Positions 35,548 through 45,347 of a stretch of 64,000 bases of DNA are shown here, in pieces. The stretch is from JAHDCJ01 sp039028895. Lineage in GTDB: Bacteria > Bacteroidota > Bacteroidia > Chitinophagales > Saprospiraceae. Position numbers and translations under genes: made by a program. The notes beneath the pieces are model-generated. The model saw only the letters and a list, made by a program, of their open reading frames with translations. It did not search any database and was not told the DNA's origin. Location of the stretch: positions 62,001-126,000 of the forward strand of contig JBCCHF010000005.1 in the NCBI GenBank assembly GCA_039028895.1. Direction: 5' to 3'. Positions within the stretch are counted from its first letter, which is position 1. Every line of letters begins with the position of its first letter.

Positions 35548-37881
35548 ATGAAAGTACTAAAAGGATTATTCCTTTTGAGCATTGCTGTTTTACTGAGTAT
35601 TCATACTGTCGTTGGGCAAACTTGTCTTCCGGGTAATACTACGCTGAATTCATCTGGATTGGTGAGTGGTTTTTCAGCCAACAATCCGGGATGTACCATT
35701 ATTTTGGGAAATCTTACTATTACTCAGACCGTTCCAACTTCACAAATCAGTAACCTTTGGGGATTATCGGATATTACTGAAATTCAAGGAGATCTGGAGA
35801 TTTCTTATCATGACGGTCTTTCAACACTTACTGGTCTTGATAACCTGACTACAATAGGAGGTAACCTTTTGATAGAATTTAATGAGGGCTTAGATAATCT
35901 AAATGGTCTACAAAACCTTACCTCAATTGGCGGATTTTTAGAAATTAATCAGAATAGCGGTCTCACAAATATAGAGGGTTTGGAAAATCTGACATTCGTA
36001 GGTGGAGATGTCAGACTAAGACTTAATCAAGACCTTGAGTCTCTTCATGGTTTGGAAAGTTTGACAGAAGTTAATGGAAGGTTATTAATATCCGACTCTG
36101 ATGCACTTTTAAACCTGGAAGGATTAAATAACATTACCACGGTACATGAAGACCTGGCAGTTTTATGGTGCGATGACATTGTCAATTTTTCGGGGTTGGA
36201 AAGTCTTACCTCTATTTCAGGACTGGGAATTAGTACCAATAATTCTCTAACTGATCTTACAGGACTAAATAACCTGACGTCTAATGATGGGGTCATTAAT
36301 ATTATCCATAACCCGTTATTGACCGATTTCAATCCATTGAGTAATGTGTATTATGTCGGTGGCCCGAATATTAGGATTGAGAATAATGGTTCATTATCCA
36401 CATGTGTCTACCCTGGTTTATGTAACCTCCTGATCTCTGCTGGCAATCCTGAAATATCTATGAATGTCTCTGGCTGTAATAGCGCCATGGAGATATTGAA
36501 TGGTTGCCTTTCTGGTGATCATGGCATATATCTTTTAGTCTATAAGATCTTTTATGACCTTGATCAGGATGGTGAACAAGACCCGGGAGAACCGATCTAT
36601 CCGGATGCCAATGCCAGTTTTTCGGACGATATTGGTGTAGCTTTTCCGGTTAACGGAAGCTCGTCTTATTTTACAATGGAGGATGGGAGCTATGATATAA
36701 CATTTAACCAATCTTCAGCACCAGGGTGGCAGTTAACAACACCATCTTCTTACCAGATTTTACTCAACTCTTTTAATACCAGGGATACGGTTTGTTTTGG
36801 TGTCTTTCCTACTACGTCGCTTTCTAGAATCGTCACTTCAGCTGCAAGTGGTAACGCAAGGTGCCTTGAGGAGGTGGTTTTTGATGTGAATGTTAAAAAT
36901 CCGGGTACAACTATTGCAGATGGAACCGTTTGGCTAACCATTGATGAAAATATTACAAGCACAACCTATATTGACCAGCCTGACACTATTGTACCTCCAA
37001 ACCAGGTTGGTTGGTTTTTCGAAGAATTGGCTCCTGGACATGTCATGAACTGGCAGATTGCACTTGGTATTCCTGGCCCTCCAGACTTTGAGGTGGGTGG
37101 TGAATTGCAGTTTCTGACGAACGCGTTGTTTGAAGATGTCAATGGTACACAAGCATCAGGCACCTTTGCATATGAGCCGGAAGTACGCTGTTCTTATGAT
37201 CCGAATGACAAGCTGGTTCACCCTTCGCGCAATAATAATTTTACTCTTTTTGAAGAAGATATCATTTACACGATCAGATTTCAGAATACTGGTAATGATT
37301 ATGCCTATCATGTTACGATCAGAGACACATTGGACTCAAATCTTGATGTTTCAACTTTCTCGGTTTTGGGCAGTAGTCATTATGAAAAACTGGAAACTAC
37401 AATTGTCGATGATCAATACCTGACGTTTAATTTCCCATATATTTTCCTGCCTGACAGTACTACTAATCTGGAGGGCAGCCAGGGTTATGTTACTTACCTG
37501 ATACGGGGTAAAGAAGGCCTGGCGGAAAACACTTTAATTACCAATTCAGCCGGCATCTATTTTGACCAAAATCCACCGATTATCACCAACACGACTGAGA
37601 ATCTAATGGTCAGCGAATTGCCTGTCGGCGTATTTTTTCCGGAGGGGGATAATGAATGGGATATCTCTGTTTTTCCGAATCCGACCACTGGCCGCTTACA
37701 TTTGAGTGGTGAACTGAATGGTGTCGAAGTTATCATTATGGATAATACTGGTCGGGTGGTCCATCAGCGAACAACGAATAGAGAAACTACTGTTGATCTT
37801 GGTGGCTTGCCTCAGGGACTATATTTCTTACATCTCCTTTCGGAAAAGGGGAGGTATGTGGAGAAAGTGTTGAAGTTTTGA
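35548..37881 (+). CDS. Type IX-secreted L-domain/LRR-like repeat protein, short paralog
   Basis: I start at the ATG at 35548 (777 residues) because it begins a signal peptide (MKVLKGLFLLSIAVLLSIHTVVGQ) and matches the paralog downstream. Residues about 65-295 are roughly nine 24-residue repeats of the form L.I..N..L.NL.GL.NLTSIGG, a receptor-L-domain or LRR-like solenoid. A Ca-like DLDQDGEQDPGEP loop and a CSYDPNDK...IYTIRFQNTGND domain follow, and the last about 80 residues are a type IX sorting domain (VFPNPTTGRLHL to YVEKVLKF). It should be exported by Sec, then by the SprA system, and anchored at the surface. The ligand is unknown. Confidence 0.88.
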   Translation: MKVLKGLFLLSIAVLLSIHTVVGQTCLPGNTTLNSSGLVSGFSANNPGCTIILGNLTITQTVPTSQISNLWGLSDITEIQGDLEISYHDGLSTLTGLDNLTTIGGNLLIEFNEGLDNLNGLQNLTSIGGFLEINQNSGLTNIEGLENLTFVGGDVRLRLNQDLESLHGLESLTEVNGRLLISDSDALLNLEGLNNITTVHEDLAVLWCDDIVNFSGLESLTSISGLGISTNNSLTDLTGLNNLTSNDGVINIIHNPLLTDFNPLSNVYYVGGPNIRIENNGSLSTCVYPGLCNLLISAGNPEISMNVSGCNSAMEILNGCLSGDHGIYLLVYKIFYDLDQDGEQDPGEPIYPDANASFSDDIGVAFPVNGSSSYFTMEDGSYDITFNQSSAPGWQLTTPSSYQILLNSFNTRDTVCFGVFPTTSLSRIVTSAASGNARCLEEVVFDVNVKNPGTTIADGTVWLTIDENITSTTYIDQPDTIVPPNQVGWFFEELAPGHVMNWQIALGIPGPPDFEVGGELQFLTNALFEDVNGTQASGTFAYEPEVRCSYDPNDKLVHPSRNNNFTLFEEDIIYTIRFQNTGNDYAYHVTIRDTLDSNLDVSTFSVLGSSHYEKLETTIVDDQYLTFNFPYIFLPDSTTNLEGSQGYVTYLIRGKEGLAENTLITNSAGIYFDQNPPIITNTTENLMVSELPVGVFFPEGDNEWDISVFPNPTTGRLHLSGELNGVEVIIMDNTGRVVHQRTTNRETTVDLGGLPQGLYFLHLLSEKGRYVEKVLKF

Positions 37882-37920
37882 TATTCGATGTAAGTATTTT
37901 TTATACTAAACGATTAAATT

Positions 37921-40900
37921 ATGAAATTGCTAAAAGGGTTGTTCCTTTCGAGTATTTGCATGGTATTCTTCGCATTGAACCTCACCGGACAAACCTGTTT
38001 CTCAAACGGGCTTTTGGTTTCTTCTCAATCGCAGATTAACAATTTTGCAACCAATTATCCTGATTGTACTGAAATAACGGGTTATCTAATCATAGACATG
38101 GGAGCCAATACCAACCCTAGCCTCGCAGGCTTGAGTCAGATTACCGCTGTTGGTGGCAATCTTGTTGTAAGGGAAAGTTATAACCTCACCAGTCTAAATG
38201 GTTTACATAATATAACAACTGTTGGTGGAAGTGTGGATATTATGGACAATGACAATCTTACATCTTTAGGAGGACTGGCATCACTTACGACAGTAGGTGG
38301 AGATTTTGACATTACACTTAATAGCTCGATTACTAATTTGCTCGGTCTGAGTAACTTGATTTCAGTAGATGGTTCATTGTCCATAGTATCAAATCAGTCA
38401 ATAACCAATTTCAGTGGATTAACCAATCTTTCTTCGATTGGTGGGTGGCTTGTGGTTTTTTCCAATTTTTCCCTTCAAAATTTAAGTGGGATGAATAATC
38501 TTACTTCTATTGGAGACTTTTTACATATCAGGGATAATTATAATATTGTCAATCTAGGCGGTTTAGAAGGCATAACCTCAATCCCAGGGGAAGTGTTTAT
38601 TGACAATAATTTCTCACTCAATAATCTTACTGGATTAAATAATCTGACAACTGTTGGCGAGAAGCTTGATATTGATGAAAATTATGCGCTTACCAGTTTA
38701 CAAGGTTTGAATAGTTTACAATCAGTAGGCGGGCAATTTAGAGTTACTGATAATAACCTGATTACAAGTTTCTCAGCATTGGCCAACCTGGAAACTATAG
38801 GAAGCCATTGTGTAATTTCCAGAATAAACAACCTTACAAGCTTAAATGGTCTAGACAACCTGACTTCAATAGGAGAGGCGTTTTCCATGATTGAAATTGA
38901 TGGCCCTACTAGTCTGGCAGGTTTAGGCGCGCTGCAATCCGTTGGTGACATCTTCAGGATCAATAACTGTGCAGACATTCAGTCGTTAGCGGGCCTAAAC
39001 AGCCTCAGTATATTAGGCGGTGATCTAATTATTGAAGCGAATCCTGACCTTGTTAACCTTACAGGATTGTCTGGAATAACGGAAGTTCCTGGAGATGTTG
39101 AAATTATTTGGAACCTCGACCAAACCAGCTTGACAGGACTAGAAAACCTTGAAACAATTGGTGGTAATTTGAAAGTTTCAAGTCTGGATATTACAAGTTT
39201 TGATGGGTTTCAGGGCCTTACCTCGGTTGGTGGAACTATAGATGTAATAGATAACGACTTTTTAACAAGTCTTGATGGTCTCGGTAATCTCAATTTCATT
39301 GGAGACTATCTGAATATAAATTACAATGATGTTTTGTACGACTGGTCTGGAATGACTGCTCTTGATACAGTTGGTGGATATATGGTTATAAACGGGGTGG
39401 AAACATTCTTTGAACTAGAAGGCTTTAACAACTTGTCTTATGTAGGTGGTTATTTAGACATTTCAGACCATGTAAATCTTCACTCGATTGAGGGCTTTAG
39501 TAATCTTGTCAACGTAGGAGGTTTTTTAAAATTGGATGGGCAGATTGATGATATTACAGGCTTTAACAATCTCGAATATGTTGGAGAATATTTACAGTTT
39601 AATGGAGGGGCAGATTTACAAACAATGAATGCCTTTGAAAATATAAAGGCTATTGGTGGGTATTTGTCTTTGAATAATAATGATAAACTAAAAGTTGTCA
39701 ATGGGTTCTACCAATTAGATTCTATTGGTGGAAACTTATCAATTACGAATAATGATAGCCTTGAGTCACTCATATTTTTAAATGAATTAAACTACATAAA
39801 TGGAAATGTAGTTTTGTCAGATAACGCGAGTTTGGCTGATATCTCAGGTTTGTTTAATTACCCTTTTCAGGAAATTTCATCCATTACAATTTCAGACAAT
39901 CCAATATTGTCAACATGTACAAGTCAATTCTTATGCAATTACCTGGCAATCGGAAACAATGCCAATATCAATAACAATGCTTCTGGCTGTAGTTCTGAAA
40001 GTGAAGTGCTTTCTGAATGCGATGCAGAAAATATCCTTTTGTACACGATAGATTACAAACTTTTCTATGATCTCAACCAAGATGGACTGCAGGACCAAGG
40101 TGAGCCAGTTTATCCTGATGCCAGCGCTATTGTTAGTCCTACTCCTGGCATAACATTTCCATTAACTGGCGCCAGCACTTTTTATCCATTTGGACCGGGG
40201 ACTTACTCCATATCCTACAACTCAACAAATACGCCAAATTGGCAATTAACTTCAGATAGTGCTTCATTTACAATTACTTTGAATGAAGTATCCCAGGAAG
40301 GGCAGGCCTGTTTTGGACTTTTTCCCTCAACCCTGGAGTCAGGTTTAGTTTCAATGGTAAGCGGACCTCCGGCCAGGTGTAATGAATTTGTAACTTTCGA
40401 TTTATTAGTCAAAAACGTTGGTTCCACAATAGCATCAGGGACGGCCTGGTTAACGCTTGATGATGATGTATCGAATATCGTTTTCGAAGTACAACCTGAT
40501 ACCCTGATACCTCCATATACTGTAGGCTGGTTTTTTGAGGATCTCTTTCCTGGACATTCTTTATCCAATGAATTTGGATTTGATGTTCCTGGTCCACCAG
40601 AATTTTTACCGGGGGAAACCCTGGCGTTCTACTCCACCATTGACTTTCAGGATGAAAACGGGGTGCAGGCAACAGATAATGACGCTTATATTACCCCAAT
40701 CCTGTGTTCTTACGACCCAAATGATAAATTGGTTTTCCCAAATCGATCTGGCAACTTAACCTTGTTTGGTGAGGACCTTATTTACACGATCCGATTCCAA
40801 AACACCGGCAACGATTACGCCTATGATGTAACGATCCGGGATACGCTTGACGCAAATCTCGATGTTTCAAGCTTTAGGGTTTTAGGCAGTAGTCACTATG

Positions 40901-41397
40901 ATATTTTACAAACAACTATTGAGGATGATCAATTCCTGAGTTTCCATTTCCCAAACATCTTTTTACCAGACAGTACAACTAACTTTGAAGGTAGCCAAGG
41001 CTATGTAACCTACCTGATTCGCGGTAATGATGGCCTTGATGAGAATACTTTAATCACAAATTCAGCAGGCATCTATTTCGATCAAAACCCTCCAATCATT
41101 ACCAATACCACTGAAAGTGTAATGGTTAGCGAACTACTCGTCGGTGTATTCATTCCGGAAGGAAATAATGAATGGGATATAACTGTTTTCCCAAATCCGA
41201 CAACTGGTCGCGTACATCTTGGTGGTGAATTGAATGGTGCCGAAGTGATAATGATGGATTATACTGGCAGGGTGGTTCATCAACGAATGACGGAAGGCGA
41301 AACTTCTATTGATCTTGGAGGCTTGCCTCAAGGGGTTTATTTCTTACATCTCCTTTCGGAAAAGGGCAGGTATGTAGAGAAGATTTTGAAATTTTGA
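37921..41397 (+). CDS. Type IX-secreted L-domain/LRR-like repeat protein, long paralog
   Basis: A 1158-residue paralog of the preceding protein, 39 bases downstream. The signal peptide (MKLLKGLFLSSICMVFFALNLTGQ) and the whole C-terminal half (DLNQDGLQDQGEP, CSYDPNDKLVFPN, YTIRFQNTGNDYAYDV, VFPNPTTGR, YVEKILKF) are nearly the same, but the solenoid has about 25 repeats of 24 residues (about residues 55-655) instead of about nine. Repeat units differ from each other, so expansion was not recent slippage. Like its neighbour it is a likely surface adhesin or binding protein. The pair share similar 3' flanks (GATATTCGATGTAA), showing that the duplication included the downstream sequence. Confidence 0.9.
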   Translation: MKLLKGLFLSSICMVFFALNLTGQTCFSNGLLVSSQSQINNFATNYPDCTEITGYLIIDMGANTNPSLAGLSQITAVGGNLVVRESYNLTSLNGLHNITTVGGSVDIMDNDNLTSLGGLASLTTVGGDFDITLNSSITNLLGLSNLISVDGSLSIVSNQSITNFSGLTNLSSIGGWLVVFSNFSLQNLSGMNNLTSIGDFLHIRDNYNIVNLGGLEGITSIPGEVFIDNNFSLNNLTGLNNLTTVGEKLDIDENYALTSLQGLNSLQSVGGQFRVTDNNLITSFSALANLETIGSHCVISRINNLTSLNGLDNLTSIGEAFSMIEIDGPTSLAGLGALQSVGDIFRINNCADIQSLAGLNSLSILGGDLIIEANPDLVNLTGLSGITEVPGDVEIIWNLDQTSLTGLENLETIGGNLKVSSLDITSFDGFQGLTSVGGTIDVIDNDFLTSLDGLGNLNFIGDYLNINYNDVLYDWSGMTALDTVGGYMVINGVETFFELEGFNNLSYVGGYLDISDHVNLHSIEGFSNLVNVGGFLKLDGQIDDITGFNNLEYVGEYLQFNGGADLQTMNAFENIKAIGGYLSLNNNDKLKVVNGFYQLDSIGGNLSITNNDSLESLIFLNELNYINGNVVLSDNASLADISGLFNYPFQEISSITISDNPILSTCTSQFLCNYLAIGNNANINNNASGCSSESEVLSECDAENILLYTIDYKLFYDLNQDGLQDQGEPVYPDASAIVSPTPGITFPLTGASTFYPFGPGTYSISYNSTNTPNWQLTSDSASFTITLNEVSQEGQACFGLFPSTLESGLVSMVSGPPARCNEFVTFDLLVKNVGSTIASGTAWLTLDDDVSNIVFEVQPDTLIPPYTVGWFFEDLFPGHSLSNEFGFDVPGPPEFLPGETLAFYSTIDFQDENGVQATDNDAYITPILCSYDPNDKLVFPNRSGNLTLFGEDLIYTIRFQNTGNDYAYDVTIRDTLDANLDVSSFRVLGSSHYDILQTTIEDDQFLSFHFPNIFLPDSTTNFEGSQGYVTYLIRGNDGLDENTLITNSAGIYFDQNPPIITNTTESVMVSELLVGVFIPEGNNEWDITVFPNPTTGRVHLGGELNGAEVIMMDYTGRVVHQRMTEGETSIDLGGLPQGVYFLHLLSEKGRYVEKILKF

Positions 41398-41476
41398 TAT
41401 TCGATGTAAATATTTTTTCACTCAGAGGCGCAAAGAATAATTATTTGGCTAGGCGACTAAAGTCGCTAAGTTCGAA

Positions 41477-41514
41477 ATATATTCTCTCTGGTTCTCCGAG
41501 CCTCTGCGTTTAAA
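41477..41514 (-). repeat. REP-like intergenic repeat, inverted copy
   Basis: The reverse complement reads AAACGCAGAGGCTCGGAGAA then CCAGAGAGAATAT, matching the element at 35316-35350 with a few changes. A small inverted repeat (GGCGACT with AGTCGCT, 41452-41467) lies just before it. Confidence 0.7.
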
Positions 41515-41520
41515 ATAAAA

Positions 41521-41832
41521 TCAAGAAGCACTCAACACCTCGAGCAACGTCCTGAAAGCGCCAAATTTTCCTTTATAGCGTTCTGTGTGATCGGCTTGTA
41601 ACGCAGCTGCGTGGCTGGCCTGGTAGGTCTCAAAATCATCCATACTGCCACAAAGGTATTGGATGGCGAAAGTGGTTCCGTATTCATCTTCATCGCCTAT
41701 GAGGCGGCTTAGTTTGTATTCTTTGAATAGTCCAGTCGCCATTACGTCGGGTATGTGAACAGATTGCATCCATTCGAGCCAATCAGCTTTTATGGCATCA
41801 TCAAGTTTTATTGTAACGTTGTAGAGTATCAT
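41521..41832 (-). CDS. DUF4286 family protein
   Basis: A 103-residue protein when started at the ATG at 41832 (MILYNVTIKLDD), which I prefer because family members begin at this point; an upstream in-frame alternative start would add seven residues. The sequence LDDAIKADWLEWMQSVHIPDVMATGLFKEYKLSRL and the later TFAIQYLCGSMDDFETYQ fit the DUF4286 family, small ferredoxin-like-fold proteins common in Bacteroidota, function unknown. No signal peptide. Single gene between two unrelated units. Confidence 0.85.
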   Translation of the reverse strand: MILYNVTIKLDDAIKADWLEWMQSVHIPDVMATGLFKEYKLSRLIGDEDEYGTTFAIQYLCGSMDDFETYQASHAAALQADHTERYKGKFGAFRTLLEVLSAS

Positions 41833-41966
41833 TTTAGTAGTAATTTTTGGCAAGTTAGGGAATTCAGTTCTATTGTTGTCGCTCCTTGCAATTGCTTACT
41901 GTTTTTGCTCCTTTCAGTCTCCGTTGTTGTTGCCTTCGCCTTACTTATTGGGTTACCGATTGTTCG

Positions 41967-42009
41967 AAAAACAGAAAAGTGCCAAACTTCTGTTAAGCCT
42001 GACACTTTT
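41967..42009 (-). terminator. Terminator of the serine hydrolase gene
   Basis: On the minus strand, AAAAGTGTC (42009-42001) pairs with GGCACTTTT (41983-41975) with one G-T pair. A T-rich stretch (CTGTTTTTC) follows. Confidence 0.6.
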
Positions 42010-42030
42010 TATTTTCTTATTCGTCAACGA

Positions 42031-43167
42031 CTACTCCCAAGCATTATCAAATGCCTCGATCATTACTGTGTACTTATTGGAGATATCGCCGTTGCGGCAA
42101 TTGATCAACAGGGATGCTTCAACATTGTTCGGGAAGCTCATTACCAGACCTGTCATACCACGTCCGCCACTTTTCCAATCACCGCCGTGTGAAGGGTAGA
42201 GACCATGATCTCCATATTTCTTTTTCGTACCCATACCTTCATTAAGGAGTAGGTCACGGTATTGAGGAGCAAGGTAGTCATTGTCATACTTCGCATGAGC
42301 GAAAGCATTAAGGACATTATTTGCAGAAAGATACAAACCGTAAGGCCCAGCCGTTAGGTTATAGTCGCCTGTTAACCATGGATCTGACTCATCATCATAA
42401 TTGTAGCATAAGGTCGGGTTGGTGTTGTCTGGTGTCCATTTCACGTTATTGACAGAAATAGGGCTGAATACTTCATCTTGCATATACTCGCGGAAGATAT
42501 CAGCAGTTTCTGTTTCCAGAAGGTCGTGATCATCCTTAATCTCATACATGTCTGAATAATGAAGGATATGAGGAATGATAACCCTAAAGAATGCATAATT
42601 GGCATTGAGGTAATAATTATTGCCTTTATGTGCTGGATTGACACCAGTTTCTACGATTTCACGAAGTGAGGTGTAGGAGCTTCCACCTTCACGGATACCG
42701 CTTTCATGGCGAAGCAGATCACCGAAAGTTACATCTTCCATAGTTTCATGCACATCCCAACTTTGCGGGATATACCATTTGATTGGCGTCTCAACGACCA
42801 TACCCACTTCTTCACATACTTTGTAGAAGGCAATAGCAGTCATGGTTTTACTGATACTGGCGATTGTCATTCTTTTATCAGGTGACTGATCGATTCCTCC
42901 ACGTCCATTAGCATCAGGTACAACAGCGTGGCCATTGGCACCATCGGTATATTTTACACCATTTTTGGAGATAGAGTAAGTGTACCCAGTAACATTCCCG
43001 TCCAGGGCTTCCTGGAGATTCTGTTCGAATTTGTCAATGTTAAAGGAAGGACCGAGGTCCTGGAAAACATTCCCGCCGGGTGCGGTTAAAGGATCCTTCT
43101 CACAACCAGAGAGGATCATTACAGAGAAAAAGAAAAATAGAGCTGATTTGAAGATTAGATTTTTCAC
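42031..43167 (-). CDS. Serine hydrolase lipoprotein, beta-lactamase/PBP4 family
   Basis: The 378-residue protein begins with a lipoprotein signal (lipobox ILSGC, Cys22), so it is exported and lipid-anchored. The catalytic SxxK is S104-I-S-K107 in MTIASISKTMTAIAF, and NANYAFFRV around residue 190 may supply the second Tyr motif. The GHGLYPSHGGDWKSGGRGM type region near 325-345 stands where the third motif is expected. This family (beta-lactamase class C fold) covers esterases and D-amino-acid peptidases, and beta-lactamase activity should not be assumed. Start is GTG. A nine-unit heptanucleotide repeat lies 153 bases upstream. Confidence 0.88.
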   Translation of the reverse strand: MKNLIFKSALFFFFSVMILSGCEKDPLTAPGGNVFQDLGPSFNIDKFEQNLQEALDGNVTGYTYSISKNGVKYTDGANGHAVVPDANGRGGIDQSPDKRMTIASISKTMTAIAFYKVCEEVGMVVETPIKWYIPQSWDVHETMEDVTFGDLLRHESGIREGGSSYTSLREIVETGVNPAHKGNNYYLNANYAFFRVIIPHILHYSDMYEIKDDHDLLETETADIFREYMQDEVFSPISVNNVKWTPDNTNPTLCYNYDDESDPWLTGDYNLTAGPYGLYLSANNVLNAFAHAKYDNDYLAPQYRDLLLNEGMGTKKKYGDHGLYPSHGGDWKSGGRGMTGLVMSFPNNVEASLLINCRNGDISNKYTVMIEAFDNAWE

Positions 43168-43319
43168 GACTAAGATTTTTTCAAGTTAAGGTAAAAGCCG
43201 CCATTTTGTGGCTGACGTAACTTTGTACCCCAAATCAGAAAAACCTAACCAGCTTGTTTCGGAAAAAATTAAATATCAGGAAAAAAGACTAATAGTTGCT
43301 GTATGCTGATAGTTACCTA

Positions 43320-43382
43320 CCGTCAACCGTCAACCGTCAACCGTCAACCGTCAACCGTCAACCGTCAACCGTCAACCGTCAA
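43320..43382 (+). repeat. Heptanucleotide tandem repeat, nine copies
   Basis: Nine perfect copies of CCGTCAA in a row, followed by a partial CCG. It lies between the stop codon of the TPR gene (43387) and the start of the serine hydrolase gene (43167), outside both reading frames, where copy-number change could alter spacing upstream of the hydrolase gene. Confidence 0.95.
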
Positions 43383-43386
43383 CCGA

Positions 43387-45198
43387 TCATTGCACATCAT
43401 CCCCCCGCAAAATCCTGAATCGTTTTCGGGCCTCAACTGTGAGTGTACTTCCCGAATGTTCTTTTAGGATACGACCATAAAGCTCTTTGGCTTTAGTTGG
43501 CTGATCGAGTTGATTCTCGTTTAGTTTTGCCAGATCGAATAGCGCATTGTCAGCCCGAATGCCGTCACTATGGTTGTCGATAATGAGTTGTAGCATTTCG
43601 GCTGATTCGTCAAACCTGCGAAGCTTGTACAGCATTTGCGATTTGACATAAAAGATATCATCCTCAAGCTGGTGATCAGGAAAGATGACGGTAATAGAAT
43701 CGAGTTTGATGAATGACTCATCGAAACGATTTTGAAAATTTAGAAGATCGGCTTCCGAAAACATCTCCATAGCAGTTGCAGAAGTGTCCAACCCCCAGTG
43801 ATCCATGATAAAAACTGACAGATCGATGGCGTCGTTGGAGATCAATTCGGAAGTTGAGGCTTTTAGAACGGAGAGTTGTGCCTGTGCCCATTCAAAATCG
43901 CCATGATAGTAGGAGAGACGGGCATTGCGGTAACGCGCCTCTTCACCTAACATATCATCTTTAAAATCTTTGTCTACCTGTGAGTATAATAGGGTGGCTT
44001 CCCAAATCTCATCTTTCATCAGATAATAGTCACCCAGGTCAAGTTTCGATTCGGCGCGAATATACCGATGTACGCCTGGTAGGGCAATCATTTTTTCAAG
44101 CAAGGTAACGGCTTTGTCGAGGTCATTCAGATAAAATGCATGTAGTTGTGCCAGTTCCCTGATGATTCCTGCGGAAGATTTGTTTTGGCCAAATTCAGTA
44201 AGAAAAGCTTCATACTCTCCCTGCAAGACAGACAGATCATCGTTGGTATAGGTAAAACCTTCAACGAGTTTTATTTTTTTCGTACTTAATAATTTCCTTT
44301 TTGCCTCGAGATAGTAGGTGCAGGTAGGCCCCTTATCATCAATGATGTAGTTATAAGCATTAATGGCTGTGTCGTAATCGCCTTCCTTTTCAGAATCTCC
44401 TGCAAACTTGAAAACCCTAGCCCCATTTTCTTGCAGCCTCCTGTCGAGTGCTTTTACCTGTCGGAATGCATTTCTAAAGTCTTTACGCTGGATAAACAAC
44501 CAGGTCAGTAACTCAGGATATACAACTGAATTGGCATCCGTTTGAATACGATCATAAAGTTGTTGTTTTAGAACATCAAAGTCTTCATCTGTCAGATACC
44601 GTTGGAAATAGGTTTGGATCGTTGTCATCCGCCTTGTATTGATCGACAGGTCGTCAAGGTAGTTTTTGATCATATTGGGCACATCGCCCTTCCTCCTATA
44701 CAGGTCACCGATCTGATAAGAAAAAATGAACTTTTCTTTGAGGACTTTTGAACCTTTATCGTAGGTCTCAATGGCGAGATCGTATTTGGCAAGGTTGCGA
44801 AACGAATTGGCGAGTTGTGTGATTTTGTTGCGGTCTGCCGGAAGCAATTTGATCGCCTTTTTGAATTCTTCATCAGCTTCAGCTGATCGAAACTGTTTTT
44901 CAAGCAGATTGCCGTATTCGACGTAGAGCTGGCCCTGTTTGGGATAGCTTTTCATCCTTTTTTTGATCGATTTTTCTGCGGTTGTATAGTCCTCAAGTTG
45001 TAGTAACGAATTGATATATCTTGAGAAGTAATAATAGTTATGCGGACTTCTATCGGCAAGTTTTTGGTACAAGGCTGCAGATTTTTCATATTCACCATTG
45101 ATGAAATACTGCTGAGCTAAATTAGCTTCATTTTGTTGTGCCATCGCGAAAGCGGGCAACAATATTGCCAGTAAGAGAAGAGAGAATATACGAGTCAT
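43387..45198 (-). CDS. Exported TPR-repeat protein
   Basis: The 603-residue protein has a signal peptide (MTRIFSLLLLAILLPAFAMA) and is helical throughout, with many TPR-like units (for example QQYFINGEYEKSAALYQKLAD at about 29-49 in spaced form and later NLAKYDLAIETYDKGSKV). TPR proteins of this type are periplasmic or outer-membrane-associated scaffolds, and the partner is not known. No catalytic motif is seen. The C-terminus (AKELYGRILKEHSGSTL) is a further TPR, as in YbgF-like proteins. It lies upstream of the serine hydrolase on the same strand with the heptamer repeat between them. Confidence 0.88.
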   Translation of the reverse strand: MTRIFSLLLLAILLPAFAMAQQNEANLAQQYFINGEYEKSAALYQKLADRSPHNYYYFSRYINSLLQLEDYTTAEKSIKKRMKSYPKQGQLYVEYGNLLEKQFRSAEADEEFKKAIKLLPADRNKITQLANSFRNLAKYDLAIETYDKGSKVLKEKFIFSYQIGDLYRRKGDVPNMIKNYLDDLSINTRRMTTIQTYFQRYLTDEDFDVLKQQLYDRIQTDANSVVYPELLTWLFIQRKDFRNAFRQVKALDRRLQENGARVFKFAGDSEKEGDYDTAINAYNYIIDDKGPTCTYYLEAKRKLLSTKKIKLVEGFTYTNDDLSVLQGEYEAFLTEFGQNKSSAGIIRELAQLHAFYLNDLDKAVTLLEKMIALPGVHRYIRAESKLDLGDYYLMKDEIWEATLLYSQVDKDFKDDMLGEEARYRNARLSYYHGDFEWAQAQLSVLKASTSELISNDAIDLSVFIMDHWGLDTSATAMEMFSEADLLNFQNRFDESFIKLDSITVIFPDHQLEDDIFYVKSQMLYKLRRFDESAEMLQLIIDNHSDGIRADNALFDLAKLNENQLDQPTKAKELYGRILKEHSGSTLTVEARKRFRILRGDDVQ

Positions 45199-45281
45199 AA
45201 GTACACTAAGTTATTACAAAGCCGACAAAAACTATACCCTATTCGAAATTTAAGGAATTTATAACAGTAACCAATGGAGAC

Positions 45282-45315
45282 AAAAAATGGCTGCTCTTTT
45301 TGGGAACAGCCATTT
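45282..45315 (-). terminator. Terminator of the gcvH-vanZ-tonB unit
   Basis: On the minus strand AAATGGCTG (45315-45307) pairs with CAGCCATTT (45293-45285), followed by a six-T run. It lies 33 bases after the TonB-like stop. Confidence 0.82.
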
Positions 45316-45347
45316 CAATGTTTTGTTTATCCTTTTCGGAAAACCAT

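Noticed and set aside
41755..42192. 145-residue open frame on the plus strand
   Set aside because: It overlaps the 5' end of the DUF4286 gene and the 3' end of the serine hydrolase gene antisense; low-information composition.
43320..43382. Possible CRISPR array
   Set aside because: Units are 7 bases with no spacers; it is a simple tandem repeat.
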